In this document: in pieces, positions 9,050-16,146 of the stretch
Layout of the letters: every line of letters starts with the position of its first letter
Position numbering within the stretch: the stretch's first letter is position 1
Virus record (IMG/VR): IMGVR_UViG_3300021963_000424
Coordinates: 1 to 32,416 of that record
Strand: one strand, 5' to 3'
Source of the DNA: a virus
Length of the DNA: 32,416 nucleotides
Notes under the pieces: model-generated
Told to the model about the DNA's origin: nothing
Seen by the model: only the letters and a program-made list of their open reading frames with translations
Database searches by the model: none
Position numbers and translations under genes: made by a program

Positions 9050-9910
9050 TTAAGATCCGACTTCTTCCGGATACGCAAACCCATAAAGTTCGTGCATCTT
9101 CTTAACGGCTTCAGCATGACCTTCAGTGGCTGGACTTAAATACGCCGACATAAACTTTTCATCTCGCTGCATACGCGCAATCTCTTGGCGGGCTGCATCA
9201 GGCGTTAATGTAAAGCCACCGGCTTGTCCAGGTTGAGTCAATGACTCTTGCATCTTCTCACCAATCTTAGCAAAGACTTTGATAAACATTGGATTGTCAC
9301 CAAGTCCAGTTTCATTGAGCCACTTCTTCATATCTTCGCCACCAAAGGTATCAACGGCTCTTACAGCAAGGTCAATCTTTTGGTCGTATGCTTTGCCAAA
9401 TTCTTTTTTGACGTCATTAACCCATTGCTCACGCTGTTGTTGCCCGGTTTGCATCATAGTAGTATGTTGTTCACCGGCAAACTGCATGTAGTTCTTAAAT
9501 ACGGTTTCGGCTTGCTTTTGTGACAGGCCGGCTTCATGAAACACTTTCTTAAAGTGATCAATTGCTTCTGGTTGAAATGGCATATCCTCAGGGATAATAC
9601 CCTTAGGATCTAAGTTGTACTTACCATCTTGAGGTCTTCCTAGTTTCTCATAGAACGAATCCCACTCAGTAGGATCAGCTCCTTCGCCTGGAATGACTAG
9701 CTTATCTTTACCAACCATGCGCTGAGCATGTACATAAGATTTTGCCAGACCGTTTAAATCCTTAATATCAGCTAGAGTAGGATCAGAACGTAAGCCCTCA
9801 TCGAGAGCTGCCCGCCAATCGATAGAACCACTCGAGCTGCCCGCTGCGATGGTTGCTGCAGTCGATGCGCCACCATCATTTACTACGGACCCTGTGTCTA
9901 CTTCACTCAT
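9050..9910 (-). CDS. Capsid assembly scaffolding protein
   Basis: 286 aa (T7 gp9 is about 307 aa). It is acidic and highly helical, with a disordered Ser/Gly/Ala-rich N-terminus (residues 1-30). A region including LGRPQDGKYNLDPKGIIPED is common in podoviral scaffolds. The Gln/Lys-rich helices in the centre (GLSQKQAETVFKNYMQFAGE) and a conserved helical C-terminus (DAARQEIARMQRDEKFMSAY) would bind the capsid protein. It sits directly upstream of the capsid gene. The ATG at 9910 overlaps the preceding Bbp19-like gene by 8 bp. Confidence 0.85.
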   Translation of the reverse strand: MSEVDTGSVVNDGGASTAATIAAGSSSGSIDWRAALDEGLRSDPTLADIKDLNGLAKSYVHAQRMVGKDKLVIPGEGADPTEWDSFYEKLGRPQDGKYNLDPKGIIPEDMPFQPEAIDHFKKVFHEAGLSQKQAETVFKNYMQFAGEQHTTMMQTGQQQREQWVNDVKKEFGKAYDQKIDLAVRAVDTFGGEDMKKWLNETGLGDNPMFIKVFAKIGEKMQESLTQPGQAGGFTLTPDAARQEIARMQRDEKFMSAYLSPATEGHAEAVKKMHELYGFAYPEEVGS

Positions 9911-10151
9911 TTTGCATTGCCTCCATTTGTTTCAAGATTTGTCTTGGGTCTCTTTCCAAAAACCGCAAGATGCTAAGTACAAGACGACGCTGGCCTTCAC
10001 GGTGCGCTGTCTCATAAGGATCACCTGCTACGTAACTTGTATCAGAAAGAAAACTAATCTTACATAGATGTTCTAATACGCGTTCGCCATCAGGCGTGGA
10101 AAAAACCATTTTATACGAGTCATGCAGTTTCATTAAGTCTTGTGATTTCAC
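9903..10151 (-). CDS. Bbp19-like small structural protein
   Basis: 82 aa with the pattern of the Bbp19 family. An aromatic-rich start (YKMVFSTPDGERVLEHLCKI) is followed by a middle segment (SYVAGDPYETAHREGQRRLV) and an amphipathic helix (LSILRFLERDPRQ). The family takes its name from Bordetella phage BPP-1 and lies between portal and scaffold genes in many podoviruses. Its role in the head is not known to me. It begins with GTG in a GTGA overlap with the portal stop, so it is translated by coupling. The C-terminal 8 bp overlap the scaffold start. Confidence 0.72.
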   Translation of the reverse strand: MKSQDLMKLHDSYKMVFSTPDGERVLEHLCKISFLSDTSYVAGDPYETAHREGQRRLVLSILRFLERDPRQILKQMEAMQNE

Positions 10152-11818
10152 TGCATTGGTCCCATTGTTTGTTGATCAATTCCTTGATTTGGTGGTTGCT
10201 CACCTAAACCAGGGGCTACAGCTGCGGCGTTGGCTGCATCTTTAGCGGTTGCAGCAAGTTCACGGCCAGTTGCCACGTCTTGCATTTGTTGTTGCTGTTG
10301 GGCGCGGCCTTCGCGAATCTTAGCCACTTCCTCAGCAGATAGCAAAGTTTCTTGCGGCGCATCTAACAAGCGATGTGCCCACCGTACTGTACCATCAGCA
10401 TTAAGGTTATCAAAGATCTCAGGTTTAACGTTAGCCAGTGGCACTAAGGTTTCTAGCAGCCTAGTAAAGCTAAATAGTTGTTGTGTCTTTTGAGCCCGAG
10501 CAACTGGTGATACATAGTCAATGCGTAGCATGCGACCTTGCGCCATGGGAGGTGCTGGTGGTAACATGCGCCGACGATTCATAATATTAAAGACGCGATC
10601 GATCAAGGGTCCTAGGAACTCGGTTTGTAAGCGACCAACCATTGGTCCCATTAACCGCATACGTTCTTCTTGCCGCTGCAATACCTCGGTAGCCGTCATG
10701 CTAGGACCTTCACGCATCTGCATCCAGTCTACGTGGTAAGTCTTTAAGATGTGCTGACGTCTAGATTCAATAAAGTCTAAGCCAATGTCAGGTCTTAAAC
10801 CTTCAATCAATGGCTTAACGGTATCTTGAGTACCTGATCGGTAGTAGTTAAGACCACCTGGGATGGTGCGCAATGGCAGCATGAAGCCATCATCAGGAAC
10901 CATGAGTGGTGGATCAGTAGCTTTTTGCGCCGCCTTGATAACGGTCTTACTCATCTCATTGACCATCTTAATATCAGGCAAGGCTGTCATGGATGGTGAA
11001 CGACCGTATACCTCACCGGCTGTTTTTGTCCACCGCGGTACCATGTATGGAAACTCTTTAAACCCGCCAACATCAAGCAGAATCTTTTCTTCTTCTAAGA
11101 CGTAGGCACTCATCCAAGGCATGTCCTTGGCAAGGGCAGAATCAGGATTAAAGGTGTCACGCGGTTCTACTGCATGAATGCAAGTAAACTCAGCGTGTGG
11201 TTCTTTGTATGCTTTTTCAATAAACTTTTCAGGAAGTTTATCGCGATACAACTGTACTAACTGTCTTGCTGTGTGCTTATACTTACGATAGACCGTATCA
11301 ATGATACCTTCTGGTGATTCAGAGATATAACATTCAGCAAGGTGATAGGTTCTAAAGTTAATTGGTTTACCAGGGCGATCTTCAACATACATCACTGCAG
11401 TACCATAGGCACCTAAGTCAATGTATAGTTCATGCACCATGGAACCAAAGTTAGATGATGGTGAATGAAACACTTCACGGAACATGATCTCAGTTACGTT
11501 CTGTAACCAAAGATTTGTAGGATCATCAACGTCATCAATGCGCTTTTCAACTTGCAACCCAAACCATTGCTCTGAGGGCGCCGTTAAATAACCATGAAGG
11601 CCAGCTGCTAATTGTTCATTAGCCAAAGGAGCTGTTGAGTCATACACACGATCATACCGAGTACGGTCACCTTGCGAGCGCATGGCATTAAAGTCACCAC
11701 GCCTTGGGTTTACATAATCAGTACAATCTTGCCACAGGGTTTCCCATGGTGACCTAATCGTGGTTAGTTTACCTAACCGATCAGTGATGACTGCTACCAG
11801 ATCCTTTGGATTATCCAC
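10148..11818 (-). CDS. Portal protein (head-tail connector, T7 gp8-like)
   Basis: 556 aa (T7 gp8 is 536 aa), Head-tail_con family. The N-terminus KLTTIRSPWETLWQDCTDYV, then NPRRGDF, and the conserved stem segment around PLMVPDDG, LNYYR and SRRQHILKTYHVDWMQMRE are family hallmarks. The MTATEVLQRQEERMRLMGPM segment belongs to the conserved helix lining the channel. The C-terminus is Gln/Ala-rich. Twelve copies should form the ring at the portal vertex through which the terminase packages DNA. The start is GTG at 11818, just after the preceding TAA (TAATGTGG). The ATG two bases upstream is out of frame. The Shine-Dalgarno is weak (AGGCGG). Confidence 0.93.
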   Translation of the reverse strand: MDNPKDLVAVITDRLGKLTTIRSPWETLWQDCTDYVNPRRGDFNAMRSQGDRTRYDRVYDSTAPLANEQLAAGLHGYLTAPSEQWFGLQVEKRIDDVDDPTNLWLQNVTEIMFREVFHSPSSNFGSMVHELYIDLGAYGTAVMYVEDRPGKPINFRTYHLAECYISESPEGIIDTVYRKYKHTARQLVQLYRDKLPEKFIEKAYKEPHAEFTCIHAVEPRDTFNPDSALAKDMPWMSAYVLEEEKILLDVGGFKEFPYMVPRWTKTAGEVYGRSPSMTALPDIKMVNEMSKTVIKAAQKATDPPLMVPDDGFMLPLRTIPGGLNYYRSGTQDTVKPLIEGLRPDIGLDFIESRRQHILKTYHVDWMQMREGPSMTATEVLQRQEERMRLMGPMVGRLQTEFLGPLIDRVFNIMNRRRMLPPAPPMAQGRMLRIDYVSPVARAQKTQQLFSFTRLLETLVPLANVKPEIFDNLNADGTVRWAHRLLDAPQETLLSAEEVAKIREGRAQQQQQMQDVATGRELAATAKDAANAAAVAPGLGEQPPNQGIDQQTMGPMQ

Positions 11819-11819
11819 A

Positions 11820-12044
11820 TTAACCGCCTAGTAAAGATGAAGAACCTAATGTTTTCTTCTTTGTTGTTTCATCCATGGTGCTAATGCCAGTAGGTCCGGT
11901 TAAGATAGTACTAGACCGTCCTGCAGCACTGCGCTCTAACTTACGTTGCTTTGCTTGAGTTTCCTGGATCGCCGCATTATCCGCCGCTGGAGGCGGAGGT
12001 GCTGGAGGTACAGGAGGGGGACTACCGCCGCCGCCACCACACAT
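11820..12044 (-). CDS. Small Pro/Gly-rich virion-associated protein
   Basis: 74 aa. It begins MCGGGGGSPPPVPPAPPPP and ends with a Ser/Gly-rich tail (KKKTLGSSSLLGG). The central part is basic with a RSAAGRSSTILTG motif. Short proteins of this composition precede portal genes in many podoviruses. T7 gp7.3, in a similar place, has a comparable RSSGGG-type tail and acts in tail assembly or adsorption. That parallel is a weak inference. I chose the ATG at 12044 because GAGGAG lies 6 nt upstream. The earlier in-frame ATG at 12050 would have zero spacing from it. Confidence 0.65.
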   Translation of the reverse strand: MCGGGGGSPPPVPPAPPPPAADNAAIQETQAKQRKLERSAAGRSSTILTGPTGISTMDETTKKKTLGSSSLLGG

Positions 12045-12046
12045 AA

Positions 12047-12496
12047 TCATCTCCTCTTTTTAAATAAACTACCGACGTTAGTATAACCTAGCAAGTTGTA
12101 CAACATAGCAGTCCTTTCAGGAGCTACCATGGTTGACGACGCAGGACATACCTCCTTCACACCTTTTGCAAAAGCCCAATCCTCAAATGCTGTAATCAAC
12201 TTTACGGCAGCAAGACCACCGCGTTTAGTAGGATCAACAAAGAGTAATAAATCTTGTGCAATCAGGTCCTTACCGAAATAGTACTCCGTAATGTATCCGG
12301 CGTACATACCTATGATTTTACCATCGACTTCGGCAACGGCTGACCAGCACGTTTCGGGGTTAGCCAAGTAATGATGGCCTAGGTCAATTAACTTTTGCGC
12401 GTCAAAGTCAAGATCTCGGTACACCGATTCCTCATGCATGATCTTTCCTAGCTCAACCATGGTCGGCAGATCGTCTAAGGTAAACGGTCTGATCAT
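12047..12496 (-). CDS. GNAT-family N-acetyltransferase (terminase-proximal copy)
   Basis: 149 aa GNAT. It opens MIRPFTLDDLPTMVELGKIM and has a central beta hairpin (SAVAEVDGKIIGMYAGYI). The acetyl-CoA loop at about residues 111-116 is KRGGLAA, followed by the helix VKLITAFEDWAFAKGVKEV, and a LYNLLGYTNVG motif lies near the end. The ATG overlaps the terminase stop (ATGA). Its basic C-terminus (KKRR) is encoded over the Shine-Dalgarno of the next gene. It looks like a diverged paralogue of the GNAT at 4,418-4,864. The substrate is unknown. Confidence 0.85.
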   Translation of the reverse strand: MIRPFTLDDLPTMVELGKIMHEESVYRDLDFDAQKLIDLGHHYLANPETCWSAVAEVDGKIIGMYAGYITEYYFGKDLIAQDLLLFVDPTKRGGLAAVKLITAFEDWAFAKGVKEVCPASSTMVAPERTAMLYNLLGYTNVGSLFKKRR

Positions 12497-13788
12497 AGGA
12501 TCTGATACTCCATGTCAGCCATCCGAGGTAACTTCTTAGCATTCATATTTAACTGGTCGCGTAAACCCACGGCAAGATAGCGCATCGCATCGGCTGGGTG
12601 ACTGGTCCAATCGTGTAACGGACGATCACGGAAAACTTTGTTCTTCTCGTCAAAGTCCTTACGGTACTGGCGCAAAGCTTCAATTAGGTGGCTGCATTTT
12701 TTCTCGTCAAAGTAACACTTAGGCAGGGTTGTCCGAACGGCTTCGATACCGTCGTCAATCCGTAGATTAGCGGCCACACGGAACCGGATCCCTAGTTCAC
12801 GGGCCACCTCTAACCGACTCTTGCCCGTCCCCATCTCCCTAACTTGAATGTCATGTGGGGCAATGTGTTCACCATAGATATACTCTTTTTCCTTGAGGAT
12901 CTTCACGTAGTGCGCCAAACCTTCACCGCTACTTTCGTAGTAATCAATGATCCGGATCTCACCGCCGTGACGCTGAAAGAAGATAATCGACGTTGAATCA
13001 CCCATGCCAAGGTCCCAAGATGTGTGAACCTCAAGGCGTGGTTCATAAGGAACCCCAGTAATCTTACCGTCAGCAAGTAACCTAGCCATGGCGTTACCGT
13101 AGTAAGAACCGACTAACGGAGCATCAAAGCTGCAATAAAACTCTTGCTGGATCATCTCATCAGGCATCCCTGATTGACGCTCCTCTTCTACGGCCTCTTG
13201 ACTAATGGCCCTGGTATCATCAACACTTAATGTTTGCTGGAACCACTTCTCGTTTCGTCTTGCCATGTTGAGCAAATCGTACCCATGGTTTCGACCTCGA
13301 GCGGTATAAATAAATAATGCCCATCCTCCATTTTCAGCCAAGATGGGACGAATGTAATCCCATGCTCGGGGATCTTGGAGGGAGTATTCAGAGAAGACGA
13401 CTCCGACGGGATTTGCACCAACCAATCGGTCAACGTTGTCGGTACCCACCACCTGATAGATTGAGCCATTCTTTAACGTTAATCGCATCTCAGTATTGTT
13501 TACAGCTTCCCACATCTCCTTAGGAAAGTGATCTATAAACTTTCTACCGTCGCGGGTCATCCCGTCCCAAGCGATTTTTCTCCCCTGGTTGTATGTAGGA
13601 AACAAGTGCCAGTATAAACCAGGCCTGGTTAATGCTGACACCGCACACCAGTTTATGGATAGTAAGTCCTTACCGGCTCGCCGATGCCAAACTGCAACTG
13701 CTCGTTTACCTCCATCCTCTAGAAATTTCCAAAGAGGAAATTGATACGCACGTGGCGCCCAATTAAGAGGTACCGTTATCTCCGCCAT
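12493..13788 (-). CDS. terL: Terminase large subunit
   Basis: 431 aa packaging motor and nuclease. The ATPase Walker A variant is HRRAGKD (residues 35-41). The Walker B region is PVGVVFSEYS, with E134 the likely catalytic glutamate. A coupling motif follows at about residues 157-164 (ALFIYTARGR). The C-terminal nuclease domain contains TSWDLGMGDSTSIIFF (first acidic residue), the DDGIEAVRTT segment and HPADAMRYLAVGL (final conserved Asp). It is on the short side for TerL proteins, but all the main motifs are present. It overlaps the small subunit by 26 bp, with AAAGGA upstream of the ATG at 13788. It packages DNA into the prohead through the portal. Confidence 0.95.
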   Translation of the reverse strand: MAEITVPLNWAPRAYQFPLWKFLEDGGKRAVAVWHRRAGKDLLSINWCAVSALTRPGLYWHLFPTYNQGRKIAWDGMTRDGRKFIDHFPKEMWEAVNNTEMRLTLKNGSIYQVVGTDNVDRLVGANPVGVVFSEYSLQDPRAWDYIRPILAENGGWALFIYTARGRNHGYDLLNMARRNEKWFQQTLSVDDTRAISQEAVEEERQSGMPDEMIQQEFYCSFDAPLVGSYYGNAMARLLADGKITGVPYEPRLEVHTSWDLGMGDSTSIIFFQRHGGEIRIIDYYESSGEGLAHYVKILKEKEYIYGEHIAPHDIQVREMGTGKSRLEVARELGIRFRVAANLRIDDGIEAVRTTLPKCYFDEKKCSHLIEALRQYRKDFDEKNKVFRDRPLHDWTSHPADAMRYLAVGLRDQLNMNAKKLPRMADMEYQIL

Positions 13789-14077
13789 CTGTGTCCTTTG
13801 CTACGTCGCTAAACCGGACGACATTAATGTTAAATGAACCGCTGCCCTCAAGCTCCATTTCCACTGCCTTGCGCTTAGGAGCTACATACTGGGCTAACTC
13901 CTTAAATGCCTGTAACTTTAATTCAAGACTAGCCGTTGGGTCAGCCGCAATCGTGGCCATTCCTTCAATTGGGTCGCAGCCTAGGGCTGTAAGCTTTTCT
14001 TCGATCTCCGCAGACCGTTTGTTCTTAGCCCCTACAGGACGACCTGCACCTTCTCGTTTCCCGCCTAATGTGGCCAT
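13763..14077 (-). CDS. terS: Terminase small subunit
   Basis: 104 aa. The N-terminal GGKREGAGRPVGAKNK motif (residues 5-20) is a widespread signature of small DNA-binding phage proteins that act as terminase small subunits. Helices with conserved LxALGCDPIEGMATIA and LELKLQAFKELAQYVAPKRK patterns follow, then an acidic C-terminus (DVAKDTDGGDNG). It lies directly upstream of the large subunit and opens the late operon. An almost perfect Shine-Dalgarno (AAGGAGGT, 5-nt spacing) precedes the ATG. It should recognise the packaging site, often in or near its own gene. Confidence 0.88.
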   Translation of the reverse strand: MATLGGKREGAGRPVGAKNKRSAEIEEKLTALGCDPIEGMATIAADPTASLELKLQAFKELAQYVAPKRKAVEMELEGSGSFNINVVRFSDVAKDTDGGDNGTS

Positions 14078-14095
14078 AATCTACCTCCTTAGCAG

Positions 14096-14124
14096 ATAAT
14101 ATAGGAAGATTGTACCGTGGTAAA
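14096..14124 (-). promoter_or_regulatory. Candidate late promoter ahead of terS
   Basis: On the minus strand, TTTACC (14124-14119), a 17-nt spacer and TATTAT (14101-14096) match sigma70 promoters moderately well. The transcript would begin about 12 nt before the terS ATG, very close to the Shine-Dalgarno. Either the leader is extremely short or the real start is further upstream. Confidence 0.4.
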
Positions 14125-14400
14125 TGGCTTTTTGTTAAATATTTCTTAGGGTCATAGCTTATTGGCTTATTGTATTGATTGGCATTCTTTGTAAAAATTG
14201 CGTGTTGATGTAAATTTTTTCCCTATACTAATACAATTACGCACGGATTTTATTCGATGTACCTTTAAAACCCCTCGCAGAACCAGTGACTTGGCGCGTT
14301 TTGGGCGTGAACCCTTCGCCGCCCGCCCCGGGCCCCTGACCCGGGCTCGGACCTACGCCAGTAAAAATCATGAATCACTAATAGAAACAAACTATTCATG

Positions 14401-14424
14401 AACAATCGCCAACAATCCGAGGTC
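14401..14424 (+). repeat. Duplicated regulatory-like element, copy A
   Basis: AACAAT then CGCCAACAATCCGAGGTC (14,407-14,424). It matches copy B at 15,887-15,904 in 16 of 18 positions, with weaker similarity continuing about 15 nt further. Here it runs into the dyad GGTC-AAAG-GACC. Both copies lie in non-coding DNA upstream of early genes. Confidence 0.6.
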
Positions 14425-14535
14425 AAAGGACCAAGGAAAACGGCTAAAAGTCGAGGGAGGGAGGACAGAAGTGGGAGGGAATGGGAATGAATAATTGTGA
14501 TATTTATTCAATGGAGAAAGTAGAAAGAAATCCAC

Positions 14536-14585
14536 TTAAACTGGTACAAGTCCTAGTTTATAAATACGGATAAAGACCGTATATT
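14536..14585 (+). promoter_or_regulatory. Tandem candidate early promoters with an operator-like dyad
   Basis: P1 has TTAAAC (14,536-14,541), a 17-nt spacer and TATAAA (14,559-14,564). P2 has TTTATA (14,557-14,562), 17 nt and TATATT (14,580-14,585). The perfect inverted repeat ATACGG-ATAAAGA-CCGTAT (14,564-14,582) covers the P2 spacer and -10, so a repressor could act there. A consensus TTGACA at 14,616-14,621 has no matching -10. Confidence 0.45.
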
Positions 14586-14650
14586 AAAGACGTAAGACAA
14601 ATGTCGATAAGTTTATTGACAGAAACTTACTAATTAATAAAGGAGAATTT

Positions 14651-14860
14651 ATGTATTACATCGATCTTTCAGGTCCACAAGGAAACGCGTTTTCACTTAT
14701 GGCAACGGCGACAAAATTAGGAAGAGGTTTAGGATTTGATAAACAACGAATCGACACAATAATTACGGAAATGCGAAGTGGAGATTACGAAAATCTCAAG
14801 AAAGTTTTTCTGAAGAATTTTGGTGAAGTTGTGGCATTTGAGGAGGATTATGATGATTAA
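14651..14860 (+). CDS. Conserved small phage protein of unknown function
   Basis: 69 aa beginning MYYIDLSGPQGNAFSLMATA and ending with an acidic tail (AFEEDYDD). I recognise the style from short conserved proteins of many aquatic phages, in which a start like MYYIDLSGPQGNAF is followed by an EMxSGDYE segment (here EMRSGDYENLKK). No function is known to me. The Shine-Dalgarno is the recurring ATAAAGGAGAA cassette (14,637-14,647). It is the first gene of the early block. Arginines are coded by AGA and CGA, unlike later genes. Confidence 0.75.
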   Translation: MYYIDLSGPQGNAFSLMATATKLGRGLGFDKQRIDTIITEMRSGDYENLKKVFLKNFGEVVAFEEDYDD

Positions 14861-15065
14861 ATTTTCAACCGCGTTAGAAGACGAGATTCTAAAAAGACGA
14901 GTATTAAACGAACTGGAGGAATTGGAGAAGTGTGGAATTCCAGTCAACAAACGAATTTACAAAGGATTAACAACGAATGATCCAAAGTGGAAGATTTCGT
15001 TGAGTGATTACGAAGATATGCGTGTGAGTGATATTGCGGATTTACTAAGAGAAATTTATCCGTGA
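14853..15065 (+). CDS. Hypothetical early protein
   Basis: 70 aa, mostly helical and charged (MIKFSTALEDEILKRRVLNE, then ELEELEKCGIPVNKRIYKGL). It has no membrane segment and no motif I recognise. Of two adjacent in-frame ATGs (14,850 and 14,853), I prefer the second because AGGAGG (14,841-14,846) lies 6 nt upstream. It overlaps the previous gene by 8 bp. The stop codon overlaps the extended -10 box of the next promoter. Arg codons are mainly AGA and CGA. Unknown function, possibly host takeover by analogy with early genes of other phages (inference). Confidence 0.62.
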   Translation: MIKFSTALEDEILKRRVLNELEELEKCGIPVNKRIYKGLTTNDPKWKISLSDYEDMRVSDIADLLREIYP

Positions 15066-15071
15066 TATAAT
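15041..15071 (+). promoter_or_regulatory. Candidate promoter with extended -10
   Basis: TGATATAAT (15,063-15,071) is a perfect extended -10 (TGnTATAAT). A weak -35, TTTACT, lies at 15,041-15,046. It lies 31 nt ahead of the ATG at 15,102, with the AAAGGAGAA ribosome site between. Confidence 0.6.
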
Positions 15072-15101
15072 GTATCCGTTGTACCAATAAAGGAGAATTG
15101 T

Positions 15102-15332
15102 ATGAGTGAAAAAGAAGTCAATTTATTGTGGTTTGATAAGGTCGTTGAGGATAACCAAGACGATTTCAATCAAACAATGAATTCTGAACTTGAAAGTTTT
15201 TTGGAGTGGAGTCAAGGTGTAACGGATATTTTTAATGGTTTAGATGATGAAGATGCGATGGAATACGTTGAAGAGTTTCGTATTAGATTGCTTAAAAATT
15301 GGATCAAAACGTTAGACATAAAGGAGAATTAA
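15102..15332 (+). CDS. Hypothetical acidic early protein
   Basis: 76 aa, strongly acidic (VVEDNQDDFNQTMNSELESF and LDDEDAMEYVEEF), predicted helical, with a small basic C-terminus (RIRLLKNWIKTLDIKEN). It has no Cys, membrane segment or known motif. Small acidic early proteins in phages sometimes mimic DNA or inhibit host enzymes, but nothing in the sequence shows that here. Its own extended -10 promoter and the standard ATAAAGGAGAA ribosome site (15,087-15,097) precede it. It ends one base before the next gene's start. Confidence 0.6.
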   Translation: MSEKEVNLLWFDKVVEDNQDDFNQTMNSELESFLEWSQGVTDIFNGLDDEDAMEYVEEFRIRLLKNWIKTLDIKEN

Positions 15333-15333
15333 T

Positions 15334-15783
15334 ATGTATTCACTAGAAGATTTACATCAATCTGTCAATGATATTTTCGAACAATTTGATGAAGGAAAAA
15401 TTTCGGAGGACGACGCAATTGCGATCGTCAAAAATTGTTGTAACGAATTCCTACGTAGGAATCCGCAATCTTTTACAAATGACGCGGATATTAATTTTAC
15501 GTCATACAAGGGATACATCATGACAACTTATCAGGAATTGTGTGATGTGTTTGGGCCACCAGACGATGGTCCGAACGATTTAGAGGCCGACAAAGTGACG
15601 TGTTGTTGGAGATTAAAGTTTGCCGACGGAACAGTGGCAAGTATTTACGATTGGAAAACAGGGAGGACACCTTTTGGCGAGTACGATTGGCACATTGGCG
15701 GACACAACATCAAGGCGGTCAGTCGAGTCAAAACGGCGATCAATTCAGTGCGTGTTGACAGTATTAGTATAGAGAAAAAATAA
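15334..15783 (+). CDS. Conserved hypothetical phage protein with an N-terminal helical extension
   Basis: 149 aa in two parts. Residues 1-50 are a helical acidic region. Residues 54-140 form a compact beta-rich domain (SYKGYIMTTYQELCDVFGPP, then WRLKFADGTVASIYDWKTG, then YDWHIGG) of a type I recognise as a conserved phage hypothetical family. The fold-defining IYDWK and WHIGG motifs are intact. An internal ATG at about 15,520 in the KGYIMTTY segment is not preceded by a good ribosome site. I therefore keep the start at 15,334, which has ATAAAGGAGAA (15,318-15,328). No biochemical function is known to me. Confidence 0.68.
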   Translation: MYSLEDLHQSVNDIFEQFDEGKISEDDAIAIVKNCCNEFLRRNPQSFTNDADINFTSYKGYIMTTYQELCDVFGPPDDGPNDLEADKVTCCWRLKFADGTVASIYDWKTGRTPFGEYDWHIGGHNIKAVSRVKTAINSVRVDSISIEKK

Positions 15784-15797
15784 AAATTGCAATGCAT

Positions 15798-15826
15798 TTT
15801 ATGTCCCCATGACCAATCAATATAAT
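15798..15826 (+). promoter_or_regulatory. Candidate promoter in the 15.8-kb gap
   Basis: TTTATG (15,798-15,803), a 17-nt spacer and a consensus -10, TATAAT (15,821-15,826). It lies just after the 149-aa gene, upstream of repeat copy B. Confidence 0.4.
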
Positions 15827-15877
15827 ATGCCAATAAGTCCTTGATTCCATGTATATATATCGTTCGCAAAAGTTATT

Positions 15878-15915
15878 AACAAAATGCGCCAATATTCCGA
15901 GGTCCATGGTACAAT
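15878..15915 (+). promoter_or_regulatory. Duplicated element copy B joined to an extended -10 promoter
   Basis: CGCCAATATTCCGAGGTC (15,887-15,904) is the second copy of the element at 14,407. It occupies the usual -35 area of TGGTACAAT (15,907-15,915), a TGnTACAAT extended -10. No normal -35 hexamer is visible, so the element could be an activator or repressor site. The next ATG is 31 nt past the -10. Confidence 0.5.
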
Positions 15916-15945
15916 ACAAATTCGCAGTTTTATAAAGGAGAACGT

Positions 15946-16146
15946 ATGAAAGTAAGTGATCTATTAGAAGTATTATCCGAGTATCCACCTGATCTTGAGG
16001 TCAAGATCGCCATGAATCCTGCCAGACCGTTTGTCAGTCACATTCGTGGTGTGGTCCAACCATCGTCCAATAGCGCGGTCTTTGTAGTCGAAGATTACAA
16101 TGCTCAACCGTCCCAGGTCAATTTTTGGGGGTTACTCGATGATTAA
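15946..16146 (+). CDS. Small conserved phage protein (MKVSDLLE type)
   Basis: 66 aa. The pattern MKVSDLLEVLSEYPPDLEVK, then IAMNP, then a beta strand (SAVFVVED), is shared by many short phage and bacterial proteins of unknown function with an N-terminal MKVxELxxxL...DxEV motif. It starts with a good ribosome site (ATAAAGGAGAA, 15,932-15,942) and its own promoter. The C-terminus overlaps the start of the next small membrane protein by 8 bp. No enzymatic residues are apparent. Confidence 0.68.
   Translation: MKVSDLLEVLSEYPPDLEVKIAMNPARPFVSHIRGVVQPSSNSAVFVVEDYNAQPSQVNFWGLLDD

Larger units (their letters stand above)
14078..14650 (+). other. Divergent intergenic region (573 bp) with GC-rich hairpin and G-run tract
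   Basis: This is the only long gene-free stretch. From left to right it holds the terS promoter; an AT-rich segment; a sharply GC-rich block (about 14,290-14,355) with CCCGGG twice around a 7-nt loop (14,327-14,345), which can form a strong stem; copy A of a duplicated element (14,401-14,424) ending in GGTC-AAAG-GACC; and a polypurine tract (about 14,453-14,491) with five GGG runs. Promoter candidates of the early genes follow. A 67-codon frame through the GC block has no ribosome site and odd composition, so I do not call it a gene. The region is a natural place for a packaging site or origin, but nothing proves either. Confidence 0.6.

Noticed and set aside
13791-14099. 102-codon plus-strand frame antisense to terS
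   Set aside because: terS has a near-perfect Shine-Dalgarno and the GGKREGAGRP signature. The antisense frame is a shadow.
14198-14401. 67-codon plus-strand frame through the GC-rich part of the divergent gap
   Set aside because: No ribosome site, abrupt composition change inside the frame, low-complexity Arg/Pro stretch, and no family resemblance.
14616-14621. Consensus TTGACA as the -35 of the first early promoter
   Set aside because: No -10-like hexamer at 16-18 nt spacing; that position is the Shine-Dalgarno. Upstream pairs fit better.
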